Source: Anagrus nilaparvatae (lineage: Eukaryota > Arthropoda > Insecta > Hymenoptera > Mymaridae). Taken from it: 64,000 nucleotides of DNA. The stretch's first letter is position 1. The number at the start of each line of letters is the position of its first letter. A model generated the notes under the pieces. That model saw nothing but the letters and a program-made list of their open reading frames with translations, did not search any database and was not told the DNA's origin. Both the position numbers and the translations under genes were made by a program. Location: assembly GCA_022575985.1 (NCBI GenBank), contig JAKSXM010000142.1, forward strand, positions 5,706,001-5,770,000, read 5' to 3'. Positions 38,100-51,689 of the stretch are shown one piece after another.

Positions 38100-38742
38100 A
38101 CTTTAGTTTGATATTAAAATGTAAATATGAGGTGTGGTCCAATTAATATTTATTATTGGCATTGGCTAACCTTTTCTATACAAAAAAAAAAAAATAAAAT
38201 TATTATGAAAAATTATTCTAATAAGAGTTTTTTTAAGCTGCTTTTATTAATAATTTTTTTAAGATTAATATTTTGAAAGTAAATAATAAGAAGCTAAATA
38301 TTAGATATTTTTATCTTAAGCTGAAATAAAGTTTTTATCTTTAGATACATACAGATAACAATATTTAGTCTTTTCATAAAATATATTTATAATGAGGGCC
38401 TATCACAGGATGATCCGATATTTATGGATGGAAGGGGAGTGGTGGGTTCAAATTGGATTTCAAATAATTTAGATTTGATTCAGTTGAAAATGTTCCATAA
38501 GTAATAATATTTTGTAATTTTGTTAATGAATCTTAAGAAATGATAAAGTAATCGTGAAATCTATTTAAAACATGCAAATATTTTTATGTGCCGAATACGA
38601 AAGGTTTTATTATTTGAATTATATAATGGAAAATATATATGTAGAAACTGACGTGTAGCTCACCAAAGGTTGTCAAAGTCTGTTTTGTCTATCCTCGTAC
38701 TTAAATATAGAAAATAGATTGCATGTATATCTGACATGGAGA

Positions 38743-39281
38743 TTTATAAGAAATTAGAATAATATACCCCAATATAAATTTTCTTTGACTAGTGTCCTTT
38801 TTTTATAGAAAAATTGTAATTTCAGTTGTTTTTATTTAATAGCAACATTAAAATATTAGTATTGAAATTAGCAAAATATGCCCCAAAATAAATTTTAAAG
38901 TTTCTGAATCCAAAAATCAACTTAAAAAAGTTATTGAATTTAACCTAAGGGTTAAGAACGTTTTTAAAATTTTGTATTTCTTAAAAATAAAAATTTCCAC
39001 TCTTTTATACCTCTAATTCATAGAGTTTTTAGTCCTTAGATTAAATGGAATAATTTTTTTATGTTGATTTTTGAATTTAGCAACCTTACGAACTCCCTGA
39101 TATATAAATTTTAAATAATTATTCCTTTTTGGAAGCTAAATTTTTTTGTAACAGTGGCATTTTTAACTTTTTTTAATGCTTCGTTATTAAAAACCCCAAA
39201 TTTGATAAAAACAGATTTTTGAAAATTAATTTTTTTTAGATTTTTACAGTATTACATTTTTTAGGAGAAAATGGTTTGAAA
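38743..39281. other. Gene-free stretch
   Basis: AT-rich sequence follows the end of the duplicated block; I see nothing further in it. Confidence 0.35.
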
Positions 39282-39671
39282 CACTTTGTAAAAAGTAACT
39301 TTCTTATATTAACAAAAAAATTAGAACATTTTCGAAAGATTGGTAAATTTTCAAAAAAATTTATAAATATTCGAAAAAAATCGTATTCTTGATTTTTTTT
39401 TGTGAATTCGCAAGAAAAGTGGATAATTTACAATTTTTTTTCGAAAATTTACAAAAAATAGTTGTAAATTTCCGAAAAATAGTTGTGAATTTACAACTTT
39501 TTTCGTAAAGTCACAAAAAAAAGTCGAGAATTCTCGAATTTTTCGTTAATATACTAAATTTAGTAAATTTACGATTTTTATCGAATATTTACAAAATTTT
39601 TTGAAAATTCGCTAATTTTTCGAAAAAATTCTATTTTTTTTGTAAATCTAAGAAAGTTACTTTTTACAGTG
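39282..39671. mobile_element. Palindromic MITE, family B copy 1
   Basis: The left end is CACTTTGTAAAAAGTAACTT and the right end, in reverse complement, CACTGTAAAAAGTAACTTTC. The whole 390-bp element folds on itself, and its arms contain 'cgaaaattcgctaatttttcg' type sequence. It shares both termini and interior with 47891-48314. No target duplication is clear here. Confidence 0.65.
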
Positions 39672-42600
39672 CAGTTGTAATAGAAGAATGTTTTCTGCTC
39701 CAAATTATGCAGGAAAATTAAGGTAATAAATAGTATTAAAAATAATTTTGATAAATCAATAAGATTTTATTACTCAAAAAGTTTGAAATTTACATTTTTT
39801 TTATTATGTTTTATATAATTTATTATAATTTATGAAGTCAATAATAACAAAAAAAAAAAAATTTTATTGACAATAACATAAGACATTAAGCATTATATTT
39901 CTTGAAATTTTAAGAACATAAGTTTTAGTAGAATTTCAAGCGTCGTATAATAAATCAAATGCAGATTTCAGTTGGTACTTTAGCCACCCATATATTTTCC
40001 TCAGAAAAACAAGTATAAAATTTCTTTGACCTGTAAATATACGTAAAAATTTAATACACTCATACATAAGAAGTAAAAAAAAAGGTTTATTGTATGTATA
40101 AAAATTCTTTTTCACTGATTTTTGACGAATGTAGATGTGCTTGACATTCCCTTACATTCTTTGGAAGATTTGATTATGCAAAACGTCTCTTGGAGTGGTA
40201 GTAATATCTCTTGCTTTTCTCATCTATTTCTCGTTTACTTGCTTTACTTGCTAGTTTATACGATTTCGTTTGGCTTCCTTTTCTCATATAATATCTTGTG
40301 TATATTGCAAAAGCTTCAAAGCGTACTAGATCGAGTACTAGATAACTTTCTATCAATTTAAAAGAGGAGTCTCTCGCTGCTAATATTATACAAAATACAA
40401 TTGACAAATATTTCTATAAAAGATGGAATTTCCTCTCTGAAAATAAAAAAAGATAAAATTTAAAATATAGTATTGGATTTATTTATTTACCAATTAAAGA
40501 GGGCTTAAAATTTAAATATTCAGTTTTATAAATCTCAGGTATAAACGCGACAATTGTTACGCAAAAATCCTAATAGTACGTTATACATATTATTAAAATT
40601 TCTTCATAGATAAAAAAGAAAAAATAACAATCAAAATAAAACTACTAAAAGATTATTCGTAAAAAAAAAAATTTTCAAAAGAGGGAGAAATATTTAATAA
40701 TATACCTAGATAGTTAATTCGCGTATATAGCAGCTGCGTGGGTCTAAAAAATATATGCAAAAAAGGGTTTTTTTTTTACTGAGCTTCAAATTATTATAAT
40801 AACATCGTGGTCTCATTTGAATTTCAATCCATTAAAAAAAAAACTATGCATAAAATGTGACCCAAATATAAATGGAAAAAAAAGTTCAAGGCTAAGCTCT
40901 TACGAGTATAGTATGAAAAATTATTTTATATCTCTCGTGAATCTCTCAGGTAAACGATAAAAAGGGTTTTTTATCTTGTATTAAAACATTTTTTTTTAGT
41001 TTTATATACCTGGAAAAAAAAAGGATTTCATTAAAATTTTCAATATTATTAGACTGTACTTTGCAACGACCCTAATAAAATTTTACATGTAATACTACGT
41101 GTGTGGCTTTAAAATATAAAATAGAGAATGAATATAAAACTTCCGTAGCTCATTAGACTCGCGTTAAAATCAAAGTTTTATATGAAAAAGAGGCGTAACT
41201 TAAGCTATTACTTTGACTATTTAAATTTTAATTAATGGCTAAATGTAGGTAATATTATTTTATTTATGTATTACGAGGATTTATTTTTTATGAGCTTAAA
41301 TTAAAATGTGTATGCTTGCCGATGATAAACAGAGACCCTCTTATACTTTTTATTGGGATTTTACTTATATTTTTGCCCACAGAAAATTAAAGAACTTTTT
41401 ATTTTATTAATTCGCTTTTATTTGGTATGAAAATATTTTGTGGTTCTTACAAATTTCGTTCCTTCTCATTAATTATAATGTAAGTTAAATATTTTATATG
41501 TATTTAAAGAACTTATGTAATTTAATGTCATGTTTTCAGGTTAACTGCGTAACAACTTTTAAAAAACCGTGTCTCGAGTCTTAAACTTCAAAGTTTTGAA
41601 GTTTTTATAGTGTTCCAATTACTCCTAAAATTTTGTAAACTTAAAGAAACTCCAAGTTGTAAAAAGTTAAAAGTAATTACACGAAACGCTATTATTATGA
41701 CGTAGTTTGAATTTTAGGAGAAAATATTAAAGCATACCATCTGTAATTTTAGTTTTTACAAAGAGAATTTAAATAACCAATTATTTGACTGTGTAAAATA
41801 TTTATGTTGCTTGTATGTGCGCTCGTTTGCATGCTATTAAATTGTTATGAAGCATATTAGGCATGTTTTTGTTATGCTGATTTTTAAAGCTGCTATAATT
41901 TTTGTAAGCTTTATTAATATTAAATATGGATTAAATTAAATTATAAAATCGTTACAGCGAGTAAATATTCAATATAAACGTAATTATCTATAAAAAAAAA
42001 ACTTTCATAGCCTATTTAATTCTCCATTTCTAAATGTCTATGTCGTTATGCTAACGCTCAATCTCTGGTGCATTATATTTACATATAAACATTTTACTAT
42101 ATCCATGTCGTTATATTTGTATACAGAACATTCATGCTTATAAGCAAGGATAAGATGAGAAGCCATAGCCTGAAGCTTTTCCTTTTTGCGATGAGCTCAA
42201 AAATACAGGATGAGCTTTTGCCTATCCTATATATATATAAACATGTATCCGGGAAAAAACTTCCTGTGAGAGAACGAAATATAAATATAGTAATAGTAAC
42301 ATAAGGTTACGAGGGTATAAAAAATGCCAGTTCGTGCGAAAAAAGCATCAGAAGCTTTTTGCAAAAGGCGCATATCAAACAGAGGAAAAATAGAAAAAGA
42401 GGAAGCTTTTGCATGTCGTAAGTTGATGCCGATAAAGCAAATGTTTTCGATTGGTCGAGCTTATGTGCTGGTTATTTCCCCTATTGCTTTTATTTTTCGT
42501 ATGTGTCAATATATATAAGTTTTTGTATGTGTATTCCTTGTTATCGGAATGTTTATATAAGGACATTGATTTTTTTTGCCTCAGGATGCTATAGATTTAT

Positions 42601-43141
42601 CAGAAATACAAAATAAATCGGCCATTTTTCTTTTTACAATCATTCTATAATACTTTGGAGGAGAATAACTAAAAAATTTACATTATATCACAATTTAAAT
42701 AAAATAAGATAATAAAGTATAAAAAATTATTTTCTTATTGGATCAGGAAAGAAAAATGTAGGATATTCAGATCTGCTCTAAAGCAATTTTTTATAACTAT
42801 TTCAAATACTGTTACTTCTTACAGGGTTTAAACGCAATACTATGAGACGAACACAATACCTCCGATTCAAGATAATAAGCCATTTCAATCTGAGGGAAAA
42901 CACGAGCTGGACCTACGGTGGCCGTTCCTCACGAATAAGAGTGGGGGTGGGCTATTTTCATACTAAAAAAAACTAATATCTGAACTATGAAAAAAAAGAA
43001 CACTTGGGTACAATCTTCATTTTTTTAATACATTTTATAACTTAAAATTTTCTTACAAAGTCAAGAAAAATTTTACGTGAGTTTGAAAATTTTAAAAACA
43101 TTGGCCCCATTAAAAAATAACTTAATTTGTCATGGTATAGG
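39672..43141. other. Gene-free stretch
   Basis: I see no gene. A patch at about 42110-42480 is less AT-rich and has overlapping short frames on both strands without recognisable motifs. Confidence 0.35.
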
Positions 43142-43414
43142 TGACCTACGGTACCACCAAATCGGTACTATTGAGAATAACCAGAGTAAATCTTAAACTT
43201 GAACTGGGAAACTAGTAAAATTAGTTTTTTACTATTTATGAAAACTTTTCATTCAAAGTATAAATTAATAAAAAAAATTTTTTAATAATACTTGCTTTTT
43301 TAATATACAATTTTTTATAAATAATAAAAACATAATTTTATTAGTTTCTCGGTTCAAGTTTAAGATTTACTCTGGCTATTCTCAATAGTACTGGTTCGGT
43401 GGTACCGTAGGTCA
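43142..43414. mobile_element. 273-bp MITE with ~80-bp terminal inverted repeats
   Basis: The termini are TGACCTACGGTACCACC on both ends, and the arms remain alike for about 80 bp ('ggtactattgagaata', 'cagagtaaatcttaaacttgaa'). The centre is AT-rich. No target duplication is evident. Just to the right, 'attcagcattcata' type sequence is repeated, and 43640-43700 forms a short GGCGCC hairpin. Confidence 0.65.
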
Positions 43415-46400
43415 GCATTCATAGTACCTGATTCAGCATTCATATTACAGTGATAAGCAGTTGTACCATCCACAATATGTGGTACTGCGCATGCGTAAGC
43501 AAATGTTTTTAGAAATGGTAGTACTTTTTGCGATACAGTTTGGTTATAAAAGTCAATATTTTATTAAAAGTTAGTACTTTTATAGTTTTTCACGTGATAT
43601 GTTATGGATGATATAAAAGTAGAATCTAGGCCCAATACCGATTGGATGGCGCCCACAGTATGTGTAAGTTACATACTGCGGTGGCGCCGTAGGCCACTAG
43701 AATAACGGTATTAAATGATCCAATTAAAACCATTCTTACATCTGAATTACTTAATCAATGAATTATGTATATGCTTTAAATTTGTTTCTTTCAAAGTTAG
43801 GCGAATGAATCTGTACCTTATATAGTATTAGGAATGCAATTCACTTTCGAGAAAATTATGTTAAATAAAAAAAGAACTAATTTATAGGGTTTTAGGTCTG
43901 AGTGGTTGCACCATGAAGCAAGGGCCACTAAATATGGCAATCATAGCTCTGACATCTGGTATCCAGACATATAATTTTTTTATTTTTCTTGGTTTTAATT
44001 TTTGATTGATTATAATGAACTTTATTGTTTATAGGGGTTGCTGGAATGGGTTGAAAAGTTAGAAAAAGGGCTCAGAAAGCGTTGCATTTGAAGCTAAATT
44101 TTATTAAGATGTATGTGTATTTATTGGTATTAGCAGGGTATTAGAAGGAAAACTGTACGAAAACCTCTGTTAGCAAACTTGAACGAGGCTTTTTTAATAT
44201 TCTGTTTTGAATATCTATTCCATCAGAAAACAAAACGATTCTTAAACCCAAAACAGGAGATTCTAATTTTCAAGAAAATAAATGCAGAAATCCGAACTTA
44301 AGACTATTGTAATAAACAAATCTTCCGAGAAGAATGTTATTAAAGAATTCAATTTCAACGAATAAATAAAAGATGTAAATATTTAATTTTATTCATATCT
44401 TCATTTTCTCTTTAATTGTATAATTTTGTATAATAAATCTCATTAACTATTTATACATAAAGATAAGAGAATAAATAATGTTAAATAAAATGATGATAAT
44501 AATAATAATAATAATGAAATAAGAAGTTTAAGGAAAAACCCAAATCATTCATAATAACGTTTCACATCCTTATAACAAAAGATTTTCTTGTACATCTTGT
44601 CAGATTTAACTATGGAGCAAGTACAGAGAAGAAAGAAAAGAGAACTGAAGTATAAGTTAACTATCCTCTTGTAGTGTATAAGGAACGTTAGAAAATTTTG
44701 GACTATTTCCGACATAGTTGAACTGATGTATGTACATGTAGTCGACGAAGCCAAAGACAGTTTTCTCTTCTCTAAGACGTGACATTCTAGTATGCTATAT
44801 AGAAAGTTTTACTTCCCCCTTTATATATTTTAGCCTTAGGGATTTTGGTTAGAGAAGAGAATATTGAATTTGCAACCAAGTAAAAGAGGTACTGTAACGA
44901 GCGACTTGTGCCTCTAGTCTTGACATATACACACATTTTCTTTCTCTGAAATATCTTCTATTATTATTATTGTTGGTGTTCCTGCTATTATTATTATTAT
45001 CATTATCATCCTTACACACATATAAATAACTAAAAACAGAGTAATCAAGCAATAGTGCAAATAACAGGAAGAAACAGATGGTTGATTTTATATCGGTTAT
45101 TTGATTATTTAATAATAATTTTATTTTTATTTTACGATCGAATATGTGATTGGAAAAAGGATTTTCTTTCGTTTGATGTGAGTTCATAGTTCAATGATGC
45201 GAAAATTACTTTTGTCGAAAATTTTTATCACAAAAATAAACATTCATTTTTTAAAATTTACTTTACGACTCCTTTATGATAAAAAATTATGGACTTTGTA
45301 AAGTTCATCAATCAAAAATAATTCTAATAAGCCTTACATATATTTTACTTTCAACCACATAAAACTAAAGGTACACAAATAAATACTCCGCCTATTTAAA
45401 AATATTTAAAAAAGTATCCCTCGGCGCATCAGTTTTAAGTAGTAAGTACCTATGTCCGGTCATACATAGACCCCTTTTTAAAAAGAAAAAATTTTTTAAC
45501 GTTTCGTGAAAAAATGATTAGTATAAATCTAACCTTTCATAATATATCAAAATGTTCCTTAATAATAAATCTTTAGATGATTTAATGTCCACTGTTACTA
45601 GCCATAAAATTTTCGTTTGTCATCCAGAAAATTTTTTATCATCTAAAATTTATATACACATTACCTATGAAAAATTTGTTTTGGACATAAAAAAAACGTC
45701 TATAGGGTTAATATATCCGCCTATTTTGACCACGAAAGGGGTGACGAGATATATTTTTTTAAATATTAAAAAAATATACCTGGACACACGCCTCAGGTCA
45801 AATATGGCTATTCATTCTATCGCGCCCCGGATATCCGTGGGTATACTCATCGTATTGAAAAAATTAAAGAAAGGTAAAGTCGTATGACAGCACGCTTATT
45901 TTGAACGAAACATTTGACCAAATTATCGCGATGTTAAAAAAAAAAAGATTTAAATAAAAATTTCAGGTACTCGCGTGTGTCTTAATAAAAAAAATTTACA
46001 ATAAATAAGGGGAGGTTTATACTTCCGGTTTAAGCTAGACTTTTATTTATGTAAAATTGAATAAGAAAAATAAAAATGTAAAATTGACCATCACCTGCGT
46101 ATATCTTTTTCAGGCACACTTAAAAAATTGGAGCATCAAAAAAATAAAACTAGATTTTATAAGAATGTAAAAAGTTGACCATTAAATTTATTTGTAAAAC
46201 AAATTTTTATAGCAGCAGGGACAGAAATTAAAAAATATATTAAAAAAAGTATCAAATTTAAAAAAAAATACAAATCGGGGGTGATATTTTATATTCATAA
46301 AAAAAAATATTTATCATTTGGCTTTATTCCCTTAAGGTACGCTAGGTTTTACCTTTTAAATACACACAGGACAATTTCGCTGATGAACCGTGACGTGATT

Positions 46401-47890
46401 ATTTCCGTTTCGTCTAATTGTCACGTGAGGGAATTTCTCCCATTGTGCCTGTATCATAAAATATGAAAATATGTTATAAATATATGCGTTACACATTGAC
46501 TCACGCCGTATGTTTCGTTAATAAATATTTTACAATATATTATAATCGTGAAACGAATTTTTAAAATGGCGTATTTTACAAGTCAAAATGCAATATACCT
46601 TTTTTGTTATATTAAAATATTTATGATATAGAAATATATTTTGTGCGCCTTTTGTGTATAAAATTTTTTTTTATTTTCATCATCATTTTTTCAAATAAAC
46701 GGAAATTAGTATTCGATAATATAAAAAAAAAAGAAAAGTACATAACATTGTCTAACAAGAAAAAAAACGATAATAATCATATATAAGTCTTTACTGTTTA
46801 TAACGATGAAAAGAAATTTTAGTATATAGAAAATGGAAAAAGCCAAAGAAGCGAAAGATAAAAAAAAATGTACATTCGAAATAAAAATAAAAAGAATGAT
46901 CATATAAGAGCACGGAATCTCTAAAGGGAGAGAAAAACACCTTTTTTTTTCTTCGAATCCTCAATTTTTTTTCTTCTCTCAACGATTATATTCCTCTTTT
47001 CTCTTGTGGAGTTTTCGATAAAAAAAATTTTTTTTTCTTTTTTATTTATTTTCATATTACGAATATGTGAGTTGAGAGAAAGAGATAGTAATAGTCGAAC
47101 ATTATAGAGCACCCTCTCGATATTAAAAATTTCAATATCCTAGCCCCAGGGGTAGAAAACACATAATGTATTCAACTGACGTCCCGGCCATTCTATCGCC
47201 GAGAAAAACGTACAGTTTTTCACTAGAATCGAATCCTCGTTTTTTTCTATTTTTTTTTCGTTTAATTTTTTATATAAACATATATGGAAGTTTTCAGACA
47301 CCCCTCTTTATAGTTTTCAATCAATTTTTTTATTTTATGCTCTCTCGATGTTCTTAGGGACTGCCCTTTATTTATTTTTATTTGACGCCCACATATTAAA
47401 ATACAATACATTTATATTAAATAAAATGAACATTTTTTGTTTAAATAAAATATTTAGTTTGACACTACGCTTCATTGCTTTTAAATTAATTTATACTCCA
47501 ATTTAAACAATTATTTTTAGCTCTTAAAATTCTGGGTTATTTTCACTTAAAGATGGTGTTACAATCTATGGTGAAATTATTTTAGAGTCGATCGTTAATT
47601 GGTTTCCAAGCTTGCAACAAGTTAATTTTAAAAACCTCGTTAAACGAGTTTATTTGAACAACCCATTATTATTTTCAAAAATTCTAGATCTAATTAATTT
47701 ATATAAATTAAAGCAAAACAAGTTGTTAATTGAAAAAAATATCTTAATGCCAAAAGACTCGTTCACCCTCTCACCACCTGATACCACTATCTGGTGACGT
47801 GCATGCTGTAACTATTATACGAAAATTTTGCAAATATTATCAAAAAGTTATGTATTATTATTAGTATACTGGCTTCAAAAATTATTATGT
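43415..47890. other. Gene-free stretch with small hairpins and microsatellites
   Basis: 43645-43695 is a hairpin with arms ggcgcc.cagtatgt. AAT/ATT trinucleotide runs lie at about 44490-44515 and 44958-45003. Open frames at 44849-45187 (minus) and 45552-45887 (plus, 111 codons) have no domain that I recognise. A stretch at 44150-44290 looks coding-like in one frame but is interrupted. Confidence 0.35.
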
Positions 47891-48314
47891 CACTGTAAAA
47901 AGTAACTTTCTTAGATTTACAAAAAAAATAGAATTTTTTCGAAAAATTAGTGAATTTTCAAAAAATTTTGTAAATATTCTATAAAAATCGTAAATTTACT
48001 AAATTTAGAATATTATCGAAAAATTCGAAAATTCTCGATTTTTTTTTGTGGTTTTACGAAAAAAGTTGTAAACTCAAAACTATTTTTCGCAAATTTACAA
48101 CTATTTTTTGTAAATTTTTGAAAAAAAGTTGTAAATTATCAATTTTTCTTGCGAATTCACAAACAAAAATCGAGAATACTCGAATTTTTGGTTAATATAC
48201 TAAATTTAGTAAGTTTACGATTTTTTTCGAATATTTACAAATTTTTTCGAAAATTTACTAATTTTTCGAAAATGTTCTAATTTTTTTGCTAATATAAGAA
48301 AGTTTTTTACAGTG
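47891..48314. mobile_element. Palindromic MITE, family B copy 2
   Basis: The 424-bp foldback has left terminus CACTGTAAAAAGTAACTTTC and right terminus ending TTTTTACAGTG. It is followed by TA on the right but preceded by GT on the left. The interior matches 39282-39671, including 'aatatactaaatttagtaa' and paired 'gttgtaaatt' segments. Confidence 0.7.
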
Positions 48315-49859
48315 TAGAAATTTAAAAAAATGATGAAAAATTAGATAATTTTCTAAATAAACTGCGGGTGTCCGTCAATAAGAAGAAATAATTTTTGTAA
48401 TTTTAAATTCGACGTGGTCTTTACTCTGAAATACATTACATTATATTAAAAATAGGGGAGAATTTGCATATCGAAATATTGACAGAACGTGTCAAAGTTT
48501 ATCTCAAAATTTTAATATTTTATACATTCGAAATAAATAATTTAAAGATATTGATTTTGTAAAAAAAATATATAATTTTTGTAATAAACATTTGTTTCAA
48601 TATTTTAACCAAACTTTGTATTATAAATTCGTAAAATTTGATGGAAAATTGCCAGGCCACGATTTCCTTTAATTATTTTCTCAGCACGTGCAGACCCACC
48701 CTTTTTCTTAAGGAATATTAAATTATAGGCATTTACATGAATAAAAAATTTAAAGCGAGGGTAATGGAAAAAATCAAGCTAACGATCTTTGGTTTTCTTA
48801 AACAGCTATTTATTTTTGAATGAAAGAAAAAAAATTATGCTGTTTGGTTAAAAATTAATTTTATATATTTTTTTGCATTTTATTAGCATAAAACATATTC
48901 ATAAATGGGTGGAAAGAGGTTCTGATGGACTTGAAGTAATTTGTGTTTAGGGCATAAACATGCTTTAGTTTTTAAAAGAATAGTCATTAGTCCCTCATGA
49001 AACGTTATTAAAAACTGAGTATTGGGTGTTAATACTGTAGGGGTTGGTCCAATAGTTAAAATTGTCATAATTAAGCTTTTTTTTAATTTTAAAAAATGTT
49101 TAGACACTCAAATATGCATTCATGTGATTATTTTATAGTTATAAGCAGAAATTAGATTTATTTGTCTATTTCCTTTAATAATTATAATAAATTATGTACG
49201 AAAATTAGAACTCCAAAAGGATTTCAAAAAAATAATAATTGTCTTGTTTTGGGCATCATTAAAAAAAATTTTTTATTTCAAATTTTAATTGTGTTTCAAA
49301 AATGTTTTATTCAACCCCCAAGACAAGTTTATAATTTTAAATTTGTTTTCCCAAAATCAATATTTCAAACTATAATGGTTAAAAAAAAAAATTTTAATAA
49401 AAAATAGGTAATCAAAAAAAAAAAAATTAATATGGCAGATCACTTTAATTGTTCTTTTAATCTGAATGAAATTTCTCATTTTATCTCGAGGATCTTAAGG
49501 TTTTCCAATATTTATATTCATTTAAAATTATGTTGAGTACTTGAATGTTATATAAATTATGTATAACGTAATCAATTATTTATATATATAAAAGGTGATC
49601 GAATTTCAATGATTCTAAATCGATTGCTATTCATTTCTCGATTATAAACGCGTTCCTTATTGCATCTATTATTGACTTTTCTTATAACAGCTATCGCTTA
49701 TATAGATTTAACACTTAAAATTAAATTGATATTTTTTATACTATTTAAAGTACATGAAATCTTTCTTTCAATTTTTTTTTATCTAACGTTAATTTGAAGG
49801 AAAAAAAAATAGCTCAGCATAAATGCAGAAGAGGGAATTCAGTCGTATATTGATTTCTG

Positions 49860-50460
49860 TCCAAGCTATGTATCCCTCCTGACCCCAGTTAACCTCTCTC
49901 CCCCTCGAGATCTTTGAGAAACTGACGAGTCTCTTTAACGTCCGGGATGTAGCTCGTCATGTCACATTGAAACTACCGCAACACATATTGAATACAAGTC
50001 TGGGAGCTTGCGCTACGGAATAATTTAGAGTAAAGTTTGGTCGCACACATATGTGTACGTGCAGATATAAGATTTATGAGGGAAGAAGATAGAGCTTACA
50101 GGGCGGTAGTGAGTTTCGTCCGGCTGAAGCGCTCACCTCGATCGATTGGGCTTGTCCAAAAGGGAGCTATATTGGATACGTGTTCTATGTATGAGAGAGA
50201 CTTAACATCTTCAAGGGGTTACTATGGTTACGAACCCTTAGTCATCTCTCTCACTTATTTTATTTTCCTTTTCTCGGTGTCTTTTTGCTTTTTCTACATG
50301 TAAAACCACGGCCACGGGTTTTCGGATATAAATATATGTTTGCTGGTGGGTGGATAGAAATAGGGAGAGGAGGGTCAAACGTCATTGCCCGGTTAGGAGA
50401 ACGACCAATGGTAACAAAGCGTAATTTAGATATCCATTATTTACAGAGTTATACTAAAGC
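49860..50460. promoter_or_regulatory. Less AT-rich island, candidate enhancer, promoter or untranslated exon
   Basis: The base composition changes sharply here (for example 'cgtccggctgaagcgctc'). The island contains CTCTCTC/GAGAGA blocks, a CCAAT in 'gaccaatgg' and several CpGs. Open frames of 88 and 65 codons occur but look like by-products of the composition. A regulatory role is inference. Confidence 0.25.
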
Positions 50461-51689
50461 TCCAAAACTCATTTATCACTAAAAACAAAAATTTTCAAAT
50501 TTACCTACAATTAATTATTTTGGTCATCTTCCAATAAATCTTGCTACTCTGGCAAAAAACCTGAAACAAAAAAAAGAATTTTCATTTTATTAAAAAATGT
50601 AGTTAAGTAGAGCTTTTTTTGCGTTGAAAAGCGAATGTTAATATAAATGAGAGAAGCTAAAATAATTTAACCTAATTTAAAAAGAAGTAAAAATTAAGAA
50701 AGTGGTGAAAGTCTTTATAAGTCATGAACTTAGTTTGTTTTTTTTTCTTCCCCTACTTAATGTATATATAAAAATTTAATATAAAACTTTTCTTATCTTC
50801 TTCTTATTCAAGCTCAAGGGTGATGCCTATGAATGTGTACATAATATGTGTGTGATGATGATGAAAAATAAAGTAAAAATATAAAGTAGAAGGGGGATTT
50901 AACTTAAAAAATACTTTCTTCTCGCGGTCTCTTTCACTCTCGTTTCGCGATACTTTTATATTCATTGAGTTTATAAAGTAAAAAAAAATTACCCCACTAT
51001 CATCACCTAGTATTATAAAATTTTCTTCATTGAATCTTTTCTTCTCTCTGGAACAGAATTTCATTAAATACTATTTTAATATTTATGTATATACTCTGCT
51101 CCTACTCTCTTAAACTTTTTTTTTTACTATATTAATTATGAATGAAGTGGAAAAATGTTGAAGAAGGAATTTTAATTTTAATGGCATTATGTACTTGTTG
51201 AATCTTATTAAAATACTGGGTTATGTTAATAGTAAGTTTTGCTTTCTTTTAATTTTCTCTTACTACTTTTTTTCTTCATTCAATTTTTCTTTTTTAATAT
51301 CAATCGATTTAGGTAATTTGGAAAAATATTTATTCGAAATTTGAGTACAAACATTTATTAAAAAAGGGAGCTTTTTTTTTATCTCCTGCATGTATAAAAA
51401 ATGAATAAAATTTTTTTTTATCATACGTATAAAATCCAAAACCAATATTCTAAAGACGTATAACCGATCCACTTTCACAAACGAATCTACTTTATAAAAT
51501 CCCTTTGCAAGTATGTATAAAAAAAAAGCTTTTACCCTCAAATATACACATATAATACGCGTAGTATATCCCAGTGATATCGACAAATTTTTATTCTACA
51601 CATCGATGCCATCGGTTTCTTTAGCTTTTCAATTTTCGATGATTTTACAAAATTCTATGCTTTAAGTAAAAGCATTATAGATGTATATA

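Larger units (their letters stand above)
34458..38742 (+). repeat. Segmental duplication, copy 2 (contains ADGF copy 2)
   Basis: This block aligns with 18311-22770 by eye, displaced by about 16.9 kb in direct orientation. It lacks the TIR element at copy 1. It carries about 1.1 kb of copy-specific sequence at about 35045-36130 where copy 1 has about 310 bp of unrelated DNA. Confidence 0.85.

Noticed and set aside
43880..44290. Coding-like stretches (LLEWVEKLEKGLRKRC; VRKPLLANLNEAFLIF)
   Set aside because: The frames are short and interrupted by stops, and I could not identify a parent gene. It may be chance or a very old remnant.
45552..45887. 111-codon open frame
   Set aside because: It has an ATG but no recognisable domain, no splice partner and no homolog I know. 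Unsupported as a gene without transcript or conservation data.
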